Of a DNA stretch of 64,000 nucleotides, positions 32,668-41,942 are shown piece by piece (the first letter of the stretch is position 1; every line of letters starts with the position of its first letter). The notes beneath the pieces are model-generated. The model did not search any database and was not told where the DNA came from. It saw nothing but the letters and a program-made list of their open reading frames with translations. The position numbers were made by a program, and so were the translations under genes. The stretch covers positions 558,001 through 622,000 of the forward strand of contig DALZZF010000001.1 in the NCBI GenBank assembly GCA_031987605.1, given 5' to 3'. This stretch comes from JAFAGO01 sp031987605. GTDB taxonomy: Bacteria; Bacteroidota; Bacteroidia; Flavobacteriales; Weeksellaceae.

Positions 32668-34323
32668 ATGAAATATCTTTTACTCACCCTGATTTCAGCA
32701 TTGCTACTTTCGATTTCGTGGCCAACGTATGGCGTTCCTTTTTTTATTTTCATCGCACTGGTTCCTTTGCTGATGATGGAACATGAAATTTCCAAATTTT
32801 CCAAAATAAAAAGAAAAGGCGGGGTTATTTTCGGGCTTTCTTACCTTTGCTTTGTCATTTGGAATATTGTTACAACAGGTTGGCTTTATGGTTCGCTTAA
32901 TCCGGACGGATCACATTCTTTACTCGCGGTTTTTTTTCCGGTTATTGTAAATTCCTTGCTGTACTCCATTGTTTTTCAGTGTTATCATTGGTTTAAAAAT
33001 GCCATGGGAACCTATTGGGGTTTTGCTTTTTTCATTGCCATTTGGATGAGTTTTGAAAAATTTCATTTGAATTGGGAGTTAACCTGGCCTTGGTTGAATT
33101 TAGGAAATGTATTTTCAGAATATCCGAAAATAATTCAGTGGTACGATACGATTGGCGCAACCGGCGGAACGTTCTGGATTCTCTGCATCAATCTTCTTGC
33201 ATTTTATAGTATAAGAATTTGGGAAGCAGGCAGGAAAAGAAAACCACTGTTCATCAATTTTGCATTGCTTGCGGTTCTCATCTTTGTTCCGATGTTGGTC
33301 TCCATTATCAAATACAATTCCTTTAACGAAAAACCAATCGGGCAGGTAAATGTTTTAATGTTGCAACCGGATTTGGATCCTTACACTGAAAAATATTCCA
33401 AAGACAGCCTCACCATTCTGAACGATTTACTGAAACTTGCGCAGGATCATTCCACGGGGAAAATTGATTTTTATATTGCTCCGGAAACAGCATTGCCGGG
33501 ATATGGAAGTATTTCGGAAACCGGTTTGGAACAAAACACATTACTGAATTCCGTTAAAACATTTCTTGCGCAGCATCCTAAATCTGTTTTTGAGACCGGA
33601 ATTTCATCACACCGTTTCTTTCCCGAAAGCGATAAACCGGACAATGCCTATCAAACCAGACAAGGTTCTTGGGTGGAAGCCTACAATACCGCCGCACAGA
33701 TTATTCCCAACCAAAATGTGGAAGTCTATCATAAAGGGAAGCTTGTTCCGGGAGTCGAAATTTTCCCTTATATGAATTATCTGAAACCCATCTTAGGTGA
33801 TGCCATGCTTAATCTTGGCGGAACGGTCGCTTCATTGGGAAGAGGTCCGGAGCGTTTGGTTTTCAGTAACCCATACAACAAAGGAAAAATGGCACCCATT
33901 ATCTGTTATGAAAGTATCTATGGTGAATTTGTGACCGAATATGTGAAGAATGGAGCCAACTTTTTAGGAATTATGACCAATGATTCGTGGTGGGGCGTTT
34001 CCGAAGGACATCGGCAGTTGCTTTCGTATGCCCGGCTTCGCGCCATTGAAACCAGACGGGAAATTGCACGGGCTGCCAATAGCGGAATTTCTGCTCATAT
34101 CAATGCGTTGGGAGAAATTGAAGAAGACACGATTTATGGAGATCAAACGGCATTGTTTGCAAAAATAAATTTGTATAATCATGAAACCTTTTACGTAAGA
34201 TCCGGAGATTTTATCACCCGTTTTTCAATATTTGCCTTAGGATTCCTGATATTTTACTGTCTTTGGGATCTCATTCAGAAAAGGAGGCAAAAGAACTCGT
34301 CTTTACCAAAAGTGAAAAAATAA
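32668..34323 (+). CDS. lnt: Apolipoprotein N-acyltransferase
   Basis: Inner-membrane enzyme that N-acylates the terminal Cys of lipoproteins. The 551 residues are typical. The first 220 residues contain six to seven membrane segments (ISALLLSISWPTYG, FFIFIALVPLLMM, and others). The periplasmic nitrilase-like domain shows the Glu-Lys-Cys triad: IAPETALPGYG, YHKGKLVPGVEIFPY, and IICYESIYGEF. NDSWWGVSEGHRQ, the post-Cys motif of the family, is intact. A last membrane segment (FSIFALGFLIFYCLWDL) closes the gene. It is divergent from fmt; its product would modify the lipoproteins at 46.0 and 57.3 kb. Confidence 0.95.
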   Translation: MKYLLLTLISALLLSISWPTYGVPFFIFIALVPLLMMEHEISKFSKIKRKGGVIFGLSYLCFVIWNIVTTGWLYGSLNPDGSHSLLAVFFPVIVNSLLYSIVFQCYHWFKNAMGTYWGFAFFIAIWMSFEKFHLNWELTWPWLNLGNVFSEYPKIIQWYDTIGATGGTFWILCINLLAFYSIRIWEAGRKRKPLFINFALLAVLIFVPMLVSIIKYNSFNEKPIGQVNVLMLQPDLDPYTEKYSKDSLTILNDLLKLAQDHSTGKIDFYIAPETALPGYGSISETGLEQNTLLNSVKTFLAQHPKSVFETGISSHRFFPESDKPDNAYQTRQGSWVEAYNTAAQIIPNQNVEVYHKGKLVPGVEIFPYMNYLKPILGDAMLNLGGTVASLGRGPERLVFSNPYNKGKMAPIICYESIYGEFVTEYVKNGANFLGIMTNDSWWGVSEGHRQLLSYARLRAIETRREIARAANSGISAHINALGEIEEDTIYGDQTALFAKINLYNHETFYVRSGDFITRFSIFALGFLIFYCLWDLIQKRRQKNSSLPKVKK

Positions 34324-34334
34324 TTTGGATAAAG

Positions 34335-34366
34335 TTTGCCCAGATAAAATATTCTAACTATTTTTG
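34335..34366 (+). promoter_or_regulatory. Promoter of rpmB-rpmG-DUF4295
   Basis: TTTG (34335-34338), 20-base spacer, TATTTTTG (34359-34366), with a leader of about 35 bases to the rpmB ATG. Confidence 0.75.
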
Positions 34367-34407
34367 CACACTCAAAATGTACACAAAGTAAATAAGAACA
34401 TCGAGAT

Positions 34408-34644
34408 ATGTCAAGAATTTGCCAAATAACAGGAAAGCGTGCAATGGTTGGTAACCACGTTTCTCACGCAAACAACAAAACGAAAAGACGTTTTGAAATC
34501 AACCTATTGGAGAAGAAGTTTTACCTTCCGGAGCAGGAAAAACACGTTACTTTAAAAGTTTCTGCGCACGGATTGAGAGTTATCAATAAAGTTGGTATCG
34601 AAGAAGCAATTGAAAGAGCAACAAGAAACGGATTTATTAAATAA
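34408..34644 (+). CDS. rpmB: 50S ribosomal protein L28
   Basis: A 78-residue large-subunit ribosomal protein. The start MSRICQITGKRAMVGNHVSHA is the L28 signature, and KRRFEINLLEKKFYLPEQE follows. Its own promoter precedes it; rpmG begins six bases after the stop codon. Confidence 0.97.
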   Translation: MSRICQITGKRAMVGNHVSHANNKTKRRFEINLLEKKFYLPEQEKHVTLKVSAHGLRVINKVGIEEAIERATRNGFIK

Positions 34645-34650
34645 GTAATC

Positions 34651-34833
34651 ATGGCAAAAAAAGGGAACAGAGTTCAGGTAATCCTTGAATGCACTGAACA
34701 TAAAGAAAGTGGACAAGCCGGAATGAGCAGATATATTACCACTAAAAATAAAAAGAACACTACCGACAGACTGGAATTGAAAAAATACAATCCGGTACTG
34801 AAAAAGTATACCGTTCACAAAGAAATCAAGTAA
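34651..34833 (+). CDS. rpmG: 50S ribosomal protein L33
   Basis: A 60-residue large-subunit protein, MAKKGNRVQVILECTEHK to HKEIK. It has only one Cys, so it is the zinc-free form common in Bacteroidota. It is followed after 23 bases by the DUF4295 gene, the standard order in this phylum. Confidence 0.97.
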   Translation: MAKKGNRVQVILECTEHKESGQAGMSRYITTKNKKNTTDRLELKKYNPVLKKYTVHKEIK

Positions 34834-34856
34834 TCACCTTATAAAGATCTTTAACA

Positions 34857-35009
34857 ATGGCAAAGAAAGTAGTAGCAACGCTTCAGTCCGGACAGTCAAA
34901 AAAAATGACTAAAGTGGTGAAAATGGTTAAGTCTCCTAAAACAGGTGCTTATGTTTTCGAAGAAAAAGTAATGCATGCTGATGATGTAACTGATTTCCTA
35001 AAGAAATAA
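34857..35009 (+). CDS. DUF4295 family small basic protein
   Basis: A 50-residue basic protein starting MAKKVVATLQSGQSKKMTKV and ending VTDFLKK. It is the Bacteroidota DUF4295 family, encoded directly behind L33, and is believed from its conservation and placement to be associated with the ribosome (inference). Its size puts it below many gene-calling cut-offs. It lies 23 bases after rpmG with a terminator following. Confidence 0.9.
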   Translation: MAKKVVATLQSGQSKKMTKVVKMVKSPKTGAYVFEEKVMHADDVTDFLKK

Positions 35010-35033
35010 TTTTACAACATCAATAGAAATAGA

Positions 35034-35063
35034 AACTATCCAAAATTTTTGGGTAGTTTTTTT
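35034..35063 (+). terminator. Terminator of rpmB-rpmG-DUF4295
   Basis: AACTATCC (35034-35041) pairs with GGGTAGTT (35051-35058; one G-T), loop 9, then a run of T. Confidence 0.8.
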
Positions 35064-35065
35064 GT

Positions 35066-35073
35066 TATCTTTG
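35066..35073 (+). promoter_or_regulatory. ftsY: -7 promoter box (TATCTTTG) of ftsY
   Basis: Perfect TAnnTTTG directly after the terminator, about 145 bases before ftsY. The intervening DNA holds an A/T-rich repeat tract (35177-35212) but no gene. Confidence 0.45.
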
Positions 35074-35176
35074 TTATTCAGAACAAAAATATAAAAGCCT
35101 ACGGTTAATACATTATGGTTCCGTTCTTTAGAAAGAAATCGCAAGAAACAGAGGTTTATTATTAAAGTAGATTTTC

Positions 35177-35212
35177 ATAAAATCATAAATCAAAATCAAA
35201 AATCGTAAATAA
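35177..35212. repeat. A/T-rich short repeat tract before ftsY
   Basis: Alternating AAATCATAAATC and AAAATCAAAAATCG units between 35177 and 35212, related in style to the tract inside murB. Confidence 0.4.
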
Positions 35213-35217
35213 TATAG

Positions 35218-36171
35218 ATGAGTTGGTTTAAAAACATATTCGGCAAAGAAGAAAAGGAATCTTTGGATCAGGGGCTTGAAAAATCCAGAACAGGGTTCTT
35301 CGAAAAAATGACCAAAGCCGTTGTTGGGAAAAGCAAAGTAGATGATGAAGTTCTGGATAATCTGGAGGAAATCCTCATTGCTTCCGATGTAGGTGCGGCA
35401 ACCACTATAAAAATTATCGAACGTATCGAAGAGCGCGTTGCCCGCGATAAATATGTAGGAACCGATGAACTGGACGGTATTCTGAAAGATGAAATCACAA
35501 CTCTTTTACTAGAAAATCCACATGCTTCTACCGGAAATATTGACGAAACCAAAAAACCATACGTGATTATGGTCGTAGGTGTAAATGGTGTCGGGAAAAC
35601 CACAACCATCGGAAAACTCGCTTATCAGTTTAAAAATCAAGGTAAAAAAGTGGTTTTGGGTGCAGCAGATACTTTTCGTGCTGCTGCCGTAGATCAACTC
35701 AACATCTGGAGTGAAAGAGTAGGAGTTCCCATTGTGAAACAAAATATGGGGAGCGATCCTGCATCAGTCGCATTCGATACTTTACAAAGTGCCCTCGCAC
35801 AAAATGCCGATGTTGTTATTATCGACACTGCAGGAAGACTGCACAACAAAGTAAACCTGATGAATGAACTTTCAAAAATCAAAAGAGTGATGCAGAAACT
35901 GATTCCGGATGCACCACACGAGATTCTTTTGGTTTTGGACGGATCAACTGGTCAGAACGCTTTTGAACAGGCTAAACAGTTTACCGCCGCAACCGAAGTA
36001 AATGCTTTAGCGGTAACAAAGTTGGACGGAACCGCAAAAGGTGGAGTGGTTATCGGAATTTCGGACCAGTTTCAAATTCCGGTGAAATATATCGGTGTAG
36101 GCGAAAAAATGTATGATCTACAACTCTTCAACGGAAAGGAATTTGTAAATTCTTTTTTCACGAGAAACTGA
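35218..36171 (+). CDS. ftsY: Signal recognition particle receptor
   Basis: SRP-receptor GTPase that docks ribosomes making membrane proteins. The 317 residues lack the long acidic A domain and begin with an amphipathic helix (MSWFKNIFGKEEKESL), as in many Bacteroidota. The N domain is a helical bundle (about 20-100); the G domain shows G1 GVNGVGKTTT (121-130), DTFRAAAVDQL, DTAGR, and TKLDGTAKGG. All GTPase residues are intact. Confidence 0.97.
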   Translation: MSWFKNIFGKEEKESLDQGLEKSRTGFFEKMTKAVVGKSKVDDEVLDNLEEILIASDVGAATTIKIIERIEERVARDKYVGTDELDGILKDEITTLLLENPHASTGNIDETKKPYVIMVVGVNGVGKTTTIGKLAYQFKNQGKKVVLGAADTFRAAAVDQLNIWSERVGVPIVKQNMGSDPASVAFDTLQSALAQNADVVIIDTAGRLHNKVNLMNELSKIKRVMQKLIPDAPHEILLVLDGSTGQNAFEQAKQFTAATEVNALAVTKLDGTAKGGVVIGISDQFQIPVKYIGVGEKMYDLQLFNGKEFVNSFFTRN

Positions 36172-36239
36172 TTTTTTCTACAAAATCACCCTTTTGTTAT
36201 ATAATTTTAATAAATTTATTTCAAGTTTTCAAAAAGGCA

Positions 36240-36247
36240 TACATTTG
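36240..36247 (+). promoter_or_regulatory. -7 promoter box (TACATTTG) of the GlsB-like gene
   Basis: Perfect TAnnTTTG about 48 bases before ATG 36296. A -33 TTTG is not clear. Confidence 0.45.
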
Positions 36248-36295
36248 AATGTCTTTTAAAAAGCAAACCGATTACTAACTTTAAAATTATAAACT

Positions 36296-36547
36296 ATGGG
36301 TATTTTAACTTGGATCATTTTTGGTCTTATTGCAGGCGCTTTAGCAAAATTTATTATGCCGGGCAACCAAAATATGGGTTGGCTTTGGACGATTATTTTA
36401 GGAATCGTGGGCGCTTATGTAGGTGCTTTTGTCGGTCAACTTTTAGGACTTGGAGATGTAACCGGATTTAACTTCGGAAGTATGCTTCTTGCCATTGGGG
36501 GAGCATTAATCGTTCTTTGGTTATACGGATTGGCGACAAAAAGATAA
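36296..36547 (+). CDS. GlsB/YeaQ/YmgE family stress membrane protein
   Basis: An 83-residue inner-membrane protein of the transglycosylase-associated (GlsB/YeaQ/YmgE) family. It has three hydrophobic segments, starting WIIFGLIAGALAKFIMPG, with GIVGAYVGAFVGQLLG in the middle and a C-terminal segment ending ATKR. Family members are induced by general stress; the molecular role is unknown. Single gene, own promoter, strong terminator. Confidence 0.92.
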   Translation: MGILTWIIFGLIAGALAKFIMPGNQNMGWLWTIILGIVGAYVGAFVGQLLGLGDVTGFNFGSMLLAIGGALIVLWLYGLATKR

Positions 36548-36571
36548 AGTCTCTTTTTTAGTAAAAAAAAC

Positions 36572-36605
36572 AAAATCGGATTCAGTACAAACTGAATCCG
36601 ATTTT
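36572..36605. terminator. Bidirectional terminator (GlsB-like gene / sppA)
   Basis: A perfect 15-bp stem AAAATCGGATTCAGT / ACTGAATCCGATTTT with a 4-base ACAA loop. T runs follow on both strands, so it serves both convergent genes. Confidence 0.9.
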
Positions 36606-36624
36606 TTCGTTTAATAGATATTGA

Positions 36625-38379
36625 TTAGTAGCTCAACCGGTACGGAAGTTCCATCACCACAGAATTCTGGAATTTCGGATTGGTAAGCATTTCAAAAGTT
36701 TTGTATTTATCGTCCCCCAACTTGTTTTTTAGGATTTTTGCAGAAACATCTTGTTCATCCATATCTTCAAAAAGAATTTCAAACTGGGACTTTTTCTTCG
36801 GATAAGAACTTACGTTATAATCACTGAGTTTTGCCTGTTTTGCTGCATAATTTACCGCATCCTGCAAGGTTCCCAATTCATCTACCAATCCCAGTTGTTT
36901 TGCTCGGGTTCCGCTCCACACTCTTCCGCCGCCGATTTCATCAATCTGCTCAAAACTTTTCTTTCTGTTTTTGGTGATGTGATCTACAAATCTTTTGTAT
37001 GTTCCTTCAACACTTCGTGTGATAATTCCAACAGAATTCGGATTGAGCCCTCTCAAAGTACTGTACATGGAAGAATTGGCGTTGGTTTCCACGGCATCTG
37101 CACGGATTCCATTTCGGTTTGCTAAATCTTTAAAATTGAAAATTACACCGAAAACCCCGATTGAACCCGTTAAAGTATTCGGTTCGGAATAAATTTTATC
37201 GCCTGCCATTGCAATATAGTATCCTCCGGAAGCTGCATAATCTCCAAAAGAAACGATAAGTGGTTTCTTTTTGCGAAGCTCCTGAAGTTCAAACAAAATT
37301 TGATCGGAAGCATTCGCACTTCCACCCGGAGAATTGATGCGGAAGACTACCGCTTTCACCTTATCATTATCTGCGAGTTCACGAATGTGTTTCACAAAAT
37401 CTCTGGAATAAATATTGTCGTAGCCTTCACCGTCATTGATGGATCCCGAAGCATATAAAACGGCAACCTGATTGTCTTTGCTTTCGTTATCTGAACTGAA
37501 GGAATCAATGTATTTACTGAAAGAAATCTTATTTAGTTTACCCTTTTTGTCAATCTTAAGTTTACTTTTTAGAATATCATCATACTCTGATTTTTGAAGT
37601 AATTTATCGGTTAAATGATGCGCAAGGCTAAGCTCCGGGATGAAACCGTACAGACTGTCAACAGTGGTTTTCAGTTGAAGGGAATCCATTTTTCTTGAAA
37701 CTGCAATTTTCTTTGAAGTGACACTCCATATATCGTTCAGAAGTACCGAAAGCTGCTCTCTGTTTTCTTCCGAAATATCATTTCTTAAAAAAGGTTCTAC
37801 GGCGGATTTGTATTTTCCGTGGCGGATAACATCAACCCCAATTCCGTATTTATCTGTAAAATCTTTATAAAAAGCAACTTCTGCGGCCATTCCTTTCAGT
37901 TCAATTCCGCCAGCAGGATGAAGGTAATACTGATCGGCTACAGAACCCAAGAAATAAGCTCCCTGTGAAACGCTGTTTCCATAAGCCAGAACAAACTTTC
38001 CGGATTTTTTGAAATCTTCAAGAGCCGTGCGAATATCGTCCAGTTGCGTTAATCCGGCATCAAGGTGATCGGTCTCGATACTGATGCCTTTTATATTATC
38101 ATCTGTTTTTGCTTTCTGAATGGCCTGCACCATATCATACAGCATTAAATTTTTGTTTTTGGTATCAAAAGAAAACATTGTCCCTTGATCTTCGGAAGGG
38201 CTGTCGATAATATTGGTTCGGAAATCCAGCGTCAGAACTGAATTTTTCTTTACTTTTACACTTGAGTTGCTTCCCAGAGAACTCATCAACAAGATGACAA
38301 CCGTCATTATAGAAAATAAAAACAGCAATAATATAATTGCCATCATATTTGCTAAAACCGCATTGAAAAAATTTTTCAT
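36625..38379 (-). CDS. sppA: Signal peptide peptidase, 67K type
   Basis: Membrane-bound serine protease that degrades cleaved signal peptides. Start ATG 38379 gives 584 residues with one N-terminal membrane anchor (FFNAVLANMMAIILLLFLF). It has the duplicated ClpP-like domains of the long SppA class. The catalytic Lys lies in the first half (IRHGKYKSAVEPFL), and the Ser in the second (YAASGGYYIAMAGDKIYSEP). TGSIGVFGV and GRVWSGTRAKQLGLVDELG are further signatures. The 32-codon extension upstream overlaps folK and is rejected. Confidence 0.93.
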   Translation of the reverse strand: MKNFFNAVLANMMAIILLLFLFSIMTVVILLMSSLGSNSSVKVKKNSVLTLDFRTNIIDSPSEDQGTMFSFDTKNKNLMLYDMVQAIQKAKTDDNIKGISIETDHLDAGLTQLDDIRTALEDFKKSGKFVLAYGNSVSQGAYFLGSVADQYYLHPAGGIELKGMAAEVAFYKDFTDKYGIGVDVIRHGKYKSAVEPFLRNDISEENREQLSVLLNDIWSVTSKKIAVSRKMDSLQLKTTVDSLYGFIPELSLAHHLTDKLLQKSEYDDILKSKLKIDKKGKLNKISFSKYIDSFSSDNESKDNQVAVLYASGSINDGEGYDNIYSRDFVKHIRELADNDKVKAVVFRINSPGGSANASDQILFELQELRKKKPLIVSFGDYAASGGYYIAMAGDKIYSEPNTLTGSIGVFGVIFNFKDLANRNGIRADAVETNANSSMYSTLRGLNPNSVGIITRSVEGTYKRFVDHITKNRKKSFEQIDEIGGGRVWSGTRAKQLGLVDELGTLQDAVNYAAKQAKLSDYNVSSYPKKKSQFEILFEDMDEQDVSAKILKNKLGDDKYKTFEMLTNPKFQNSVVMELPYRLSY

Positions 38380-38399
38380 TAAATTAAGTATTTTATAAT

Positions 38400-38819
38400 A
38401 TGTCGCAACAAACCGTTCTTTTGTTACTTGGATCAAATATCGGTGACCGGAAAAAAAATCTGATCGAGGCTGCAAACCTCATTCAGCAAAAGGTTGGTAG
38501 TATATTAAGGGAAAGTGAAATAATGGAAACAAAACCAGTAGAATTTTGTAGTTTCAATTATTTTCTTAATTTTGCACTACTGATAAATACCTGTTTTTCG
38601 CCGATACAACTCTTAAAAACAATAAAAGAGATTGAAAAAGAAATGGGCAGAACAACGGATTCGTCGGTAACCGGATACTATATGGATCGAATCATTGATA
38701 TCGATATCGTAAAGTATTCTGGTGTTGTTTTTAGATGCAGTCGGCTTGAAATCCCGCATCAAAAACATTTATTGGAACGTGATTTTTCCAGAAAAATTAT
38801 TGAACAAATAGAATCATAA
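38400..38819 (+). CDS. folK: 2-amino-4-hydroxy-6-hydroxymethyldihydropteridine pyrophosphokinase
   Basis: Transfers pyrophosphate from ATP to 6-hydroxymethyl-dihydropterin, the step after FolB in folate synthesis. The 139 residues include LLLLGSNIGDRKKNLIEA, ESEIMETKPVEF, and the metal-binding DRIIDIDIV (two Asp). The EIPHQKHLLERDF segment near the end is the family C-terminal signature. It starts only 20 bases from the divergent sppA ATG, so both promoters must lie in each other's coding DNA. The OmpA-like gene follows after ten bases. Confidence 0.92.
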   Translation: MSQQTVLLLLGSNIGDRKKNLIEAANLIQQKVGSILRESEIMETKPVEFCSFNYFLNFALLINTCFSPIQLLKTIKEIEKEMGRTTDSSVTGYYMDRIIDIDIVKYSGVVFRCSRLEIPHQKHLLERDFSRKIIEQIES

Positions 38820-38829
38820 AACATAAAGT

Positions 38830-40341
38830 ATGAAATTAAGTTTATTACTAATGATGTCCTTGCCCATAGCTTTATATGCGCAGGATAGTACTTCTCTGAA
38901 TTCTGCAGGGACTTACCCGAATACCTTTTCCTCAGGTTCGGCGAACGTGCAGAAATTTGACAATTCTTCACGGAGATTTAAGGATTGGGCTATTTCCATA
39001 GGTGGAGGTCCTGCTTTCATGTCTCATGCCGATTTAACTTCTTTTAATGATGGAAAAATAAATTGGGGATGGAACGCATATGTAAGTTTGGATAAACAAA
39101 TTACGCATACTTTTGGATTAAGTTTGCAGTATTCCATGGGTAAAACTAATCAGAAAGGGCAGCTTCCCGGTATTAATGGGGAACTTGCAGGTGTTGCCAA
39201 TGCCTGGACAAAATTTCAACAGGTTTCCATTTTGGGGGATGTAAATTTCTCTAACCTTTTGAGAAGAGTAGATAATCATTCTCCCTACAGATGGGCGTTA
39301 CATGGGTATGCAGGTATTGGATTGATGAGTTACGAGACTTTACTAACTGATAATTACCTTTTGCTGAATCAGCCTCCTAGTCGCCCTGCTTTGGAATTAA
39401 AGCAAGATATGGATATTAGTTCCTTTTTCTACCAAGGTGGTTTAGGTCTTAAATACAAGGTATCTAGACTTATAGATGTTGAGCTTAGAGGAATGTATGT
39501 CATCAGTGGAGATGATGAATTTGATGGAGGAGGTACTTTGAGTCGACCTGTATTTCCTGCATCGTCTGGAATCCAGAATTTAGATCCTAGAGTTGCCTAT
39601 AATACGATTAATGATACACGGTCAGATAACATGTTTACCGTTAATTTAGGATTATCTTTCAAACTTGGAAAGCATCTTTCTCATCTTGCATGGCATGATC
39701 CGTTACAGGAAGCATATTACAGAGCATCTGTTCTTGAAAATGACTCCAAAGATCTTGTGGTTTGTGAAAAAGGAGATAATGATAATGACGGAGTTTGTGA
39801 TGATTGGGACAGACAACTGGATACTCCTGCAGGAGCAAGAGTTGATGGTGCTGGTGTAGCATTGGATTTGGATCTTGATGGAGTTATCGACCTTTATGAT
39901 AAATGTGTAACTGTTCCTGGTCCCGTAGAAAATGATGGTTGTCCTACGACGCCTGCTCCAGCGGTAACCAATTCAATTGAAGAAATCAATAAACATTTTG
40001 AAGGAATTGAATTCGAACTGAACAGCGATAAAATAAGAACTCAATCCTATGGTAAATTGGATAATGCTGCTGAAATTATTAAAACTTTAGATCAAAATAG
40101 TAAATTTTTAGTAGTAGGTGCAACTGATACCAGAGGTTCTGAAGCTTACAACCTTTCTCTATCACAAAAGAGAGCAAATTCAGTTGTAAAATATCTTACT
40201 GATAAAGGAGTAAATTCAGGAATTTTAACAGCAGAAGGTCGTGGTAAAAAGGATTTGAAATATCCTGAATGCGATCCGGCAACAAAATGTCCTGAATGGA
40301 AAAACGAAGCCAACAGAAGAGTGTTTTTTGTAGCTCAGTAA
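38830..40341 (+). CDS. OmpA family outer-membrane protein 1
   Basis: A 503-residue protein with a signal peptide (cleaved near ALYAQ, residue 17), a beta-barrel of about 280 residues, thrombospondin type 3-like calcium repeats (DNDNDGVCDDWDRQ, DLDLDGVIDLYDKC), and a C-terminal OmpA domain (IEFELNSDKIRTQSY, GATDTRGSEAYNLSLSQKRA, EANRRVFF) that binds peptidoglycan. The ECDPATKCPEW insert near the end carries a likely disulphide. It would anchor the outer membrane to the wall. It lies 10 bases after folK and has a closely related copy 48 bases downstream. Confidence 0.92.
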   Translation: MKLSLLLMMSLPIALYAQDSTSLNSAGTYPNTFSSGSANVQKFDNSSRRFKDWAISIGGGPAFMSHADLTSFNDGKINWGWNAYVSLDKQITHTFGLSLQYSMGKTNQKGQLPGINGELAGVANAWTKFQQVSILGDVNFSNLLRRVDNHSPYRWALHGYAGIGLMSYETLLTDNYLLLNQPPSRPALELKQDMDISSFFYQGGLGLKYKVSRLIDVELRGMYVISGDDEFDGGGTLSRPVFPASSGIQNLDPRVAYNTINDTRSDNMFTVNLGLSFKLGKHLSHLAWHDPLQEAYYRASVLENDSKDLVVCEKGDNDNDGVCDDWDRQLDTPAGARVDGAGVALDLDLDGVIDLYDKCVTVPGPVENDGCPTTPAPAVTNSIEEINKHFEGIEFELNSDKIRTQSYGKLDNAAEIIKTLDQNSKFLVVGATDTRGSEAYNLSLSQKRANSVVKYLTDKGVNSGILTAEGRGKKDLKYPECDPATKCPEWKNEANRRVFFVAQ

Positions 40342-40389
40342 CTCTGTGATATCTTATTCATTAATAATTAAAAAAAATATACATAAATT

Positions 40390-41856
40390 ATGAAACTAAA
40401 TTTAGCAATCGCAGCATTAGCATTAGCATTACCTACTGCTATTTATGCACAGGATTCTGTAGTAGTATCATCTGAAGGGTATCCGAATACTTTTTCTTCA
40501 GGATCTGCTAATGTGTCTCCTTTCACTCAATCTTCAAAAAGGTTTAACGATTGGTCAATCTCTGTCGGTGGTGGTGTACCTTTGGTGCAATCTGCTGATT
40601 TAACTTCAATCAAGAATGGTAACGGTTCAGGTAAAAATCTTTTTGGCTATTCCGCTTATTTCAGTATTGATAAAGCTATTACTCATGCATTTGGTTTGAA
40701 ACTTCAATATGACAGAGGTGAAACAAGACAAGGTTGGTACAATACAAAAGATCCAATTCCTGCTTCATCAGGAACCGGATATAACCAATATGCAGGAAGA
40801 ACACAATATGATGCAATCTCAATCTTAGGAGATGTTAATTTCTCTAATCTTTTGAGAAGAGTAGATAATCATTCCCCTTTCAGATGGGCATTACATGGAT
40901 ATGCAGGTGTAGGTACTTTAGCATATAGAGCATATCAGAAAAGTCCGCTAGTTGGAGGACAAGCTTTGGTAACAGAAATAAAACCATTTAAATTTAATTC
41001 ATTGTTCGGACAGGCAGGTGCCGGTGTAAAATATAAAGTTTCCAGAAGACTTGATATCGAAGGAAGACTTATGTATGTGGTAACTGGTGATGATGAATTT
41101 GATGGTGGTGGTAAGCAGTATAGTAATGTGAACCTTAGAGAAGAACAAGTTTCTGATAATTTCTTCAATGCAACCCTTGGTCTTACTCTAAAATTAGGAA
41201 AGCACCAATCTCACTTATTCTGGCATGATCCATTGCAGGAAATCTATTACAAACTTGATGTATTGGCAGATAAAAATCAGGATGTTGAAGTTTGTAAAAA
41301 AGGAGATGCTGATAATGACGGAGTTTGCGACGATTGGGATAGACAACTGGATACTCCTGCAGGAGCAAGAGTGGACGGTGCCGGTGTGGCTCTTGATGCT
41401 GACTTGGATGGTGTAATTGATCTTTATGACAAATGTGTAACTGTTCCTGGACCTGTTGAAAATGACGGATGTCCTCCTGCAGGAAGCAGCGGTGTCGTAA
41501 AAGATAACTCTATTGCATTGGAAGGAATTGAATTTGATTTGAATTCAGATAGAATTTTACCTTCAAATACTCCAATCTTGAACAATGCAGTAAGTTATAT
41601 TAATTCTACTACTGGTTCTTATCAGGTGATCGGAGCAACCGATACCAGAGCTTCTGATGCTTACAACCAGAAACTTTCTGAAAGAAGAGCAAACAACGTT
41701 AAAAGCTATTTGGTTCAGAATGGAGTGGATAGCAGCAAACTTGAAGCAGTAGGTAGAGGTGAAAAAGACCTTAAATACCCAGAATGCGACCCGGCTACGA
41801 AATGTCCTGAATGGAAAAACAGAGCAAACAGAAGGGTTTACTTCGAAGCAAAATAA
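40390..41856 (+). CDS. OmpA family outer-membrane protein 2
   Basis: A 488-residue paralogue of the preceding protein. It has a signal peptide ending AIYAQ, the same barrel blocks (NTFSSGSANV, ILGDVNFSNLLRRVDNHSPF, GDDEFDGGG), calcium repeats (DADNDGVCDDWDRQ, DADLDGVIDLYDKC) and OmpA domain (IEFDLNSDRILPSN, GATDTRASDAYNQKLSERRA). The tail motif ECDPATKCPEWKN is identical. The two proteins clearly arose by tandem duplication. Whether both are made at once or under different conditions is not visible. Confidence 0.92.
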   Translation: MKLNLAIAALALALPTAIYAQDSVVVSSEGYPNTFSSGSANVSPFTQSSKRFNDWSISVGGGVPLVQSADLTSIKNGNGSGKNLFGYSAYFSIDKAITHAFGLKLQYDRGETRQGWYNTKDPIPASSGTGYNQYAGRTQYDAISILGDVNFSNLLRRVDNHSPFRWALHGYAGVGTLAYRAYQKSPLVGGQALVTEIKPFKFNSLFGQAGAGVKYKVSRRLDIEGRLMYVVTGDDEFDGGGKQYSNVNLREEQVSDNFFNATLGLTLKLGKHQSHLFWHDPLQEIYYKLDVLADKNQDVEVCKKGDADNDGVCDDWDRQLDTPAGARVDGAGVALDADLDGVIDLYDKCVTVPGPVENDGCPPAGSSGVVKDNSIALEGIEFDLNSDRILPSNTPILNNAVSYINSTTGSYQVIGATDTRASDAYNQKLSERRANNVKSYLVQNGVDSSKLEAVGRGEKDLKYPECDPATKCPEWKNRANRRVYFEAK

Positions 41857-41880
41857 TTTGAAATACAATTATTGAATAAT

Positions 41881-41908
41881 AAAAGTCACGCAATTTGCGT
41901 GACTTTTT
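41881..41908 (+). terminator. Terminator of the OmpA-family pair
   Basis: AAAAGTCACGC pairs with GCGTGACTTTT over a 5-base loop, followed by T. recQ begins 35 bases further on. Confidence 0.85.
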
Positions 41909-41942
41909 TGTTTGGTGCACATACAATCCTTAATTTTATCCC

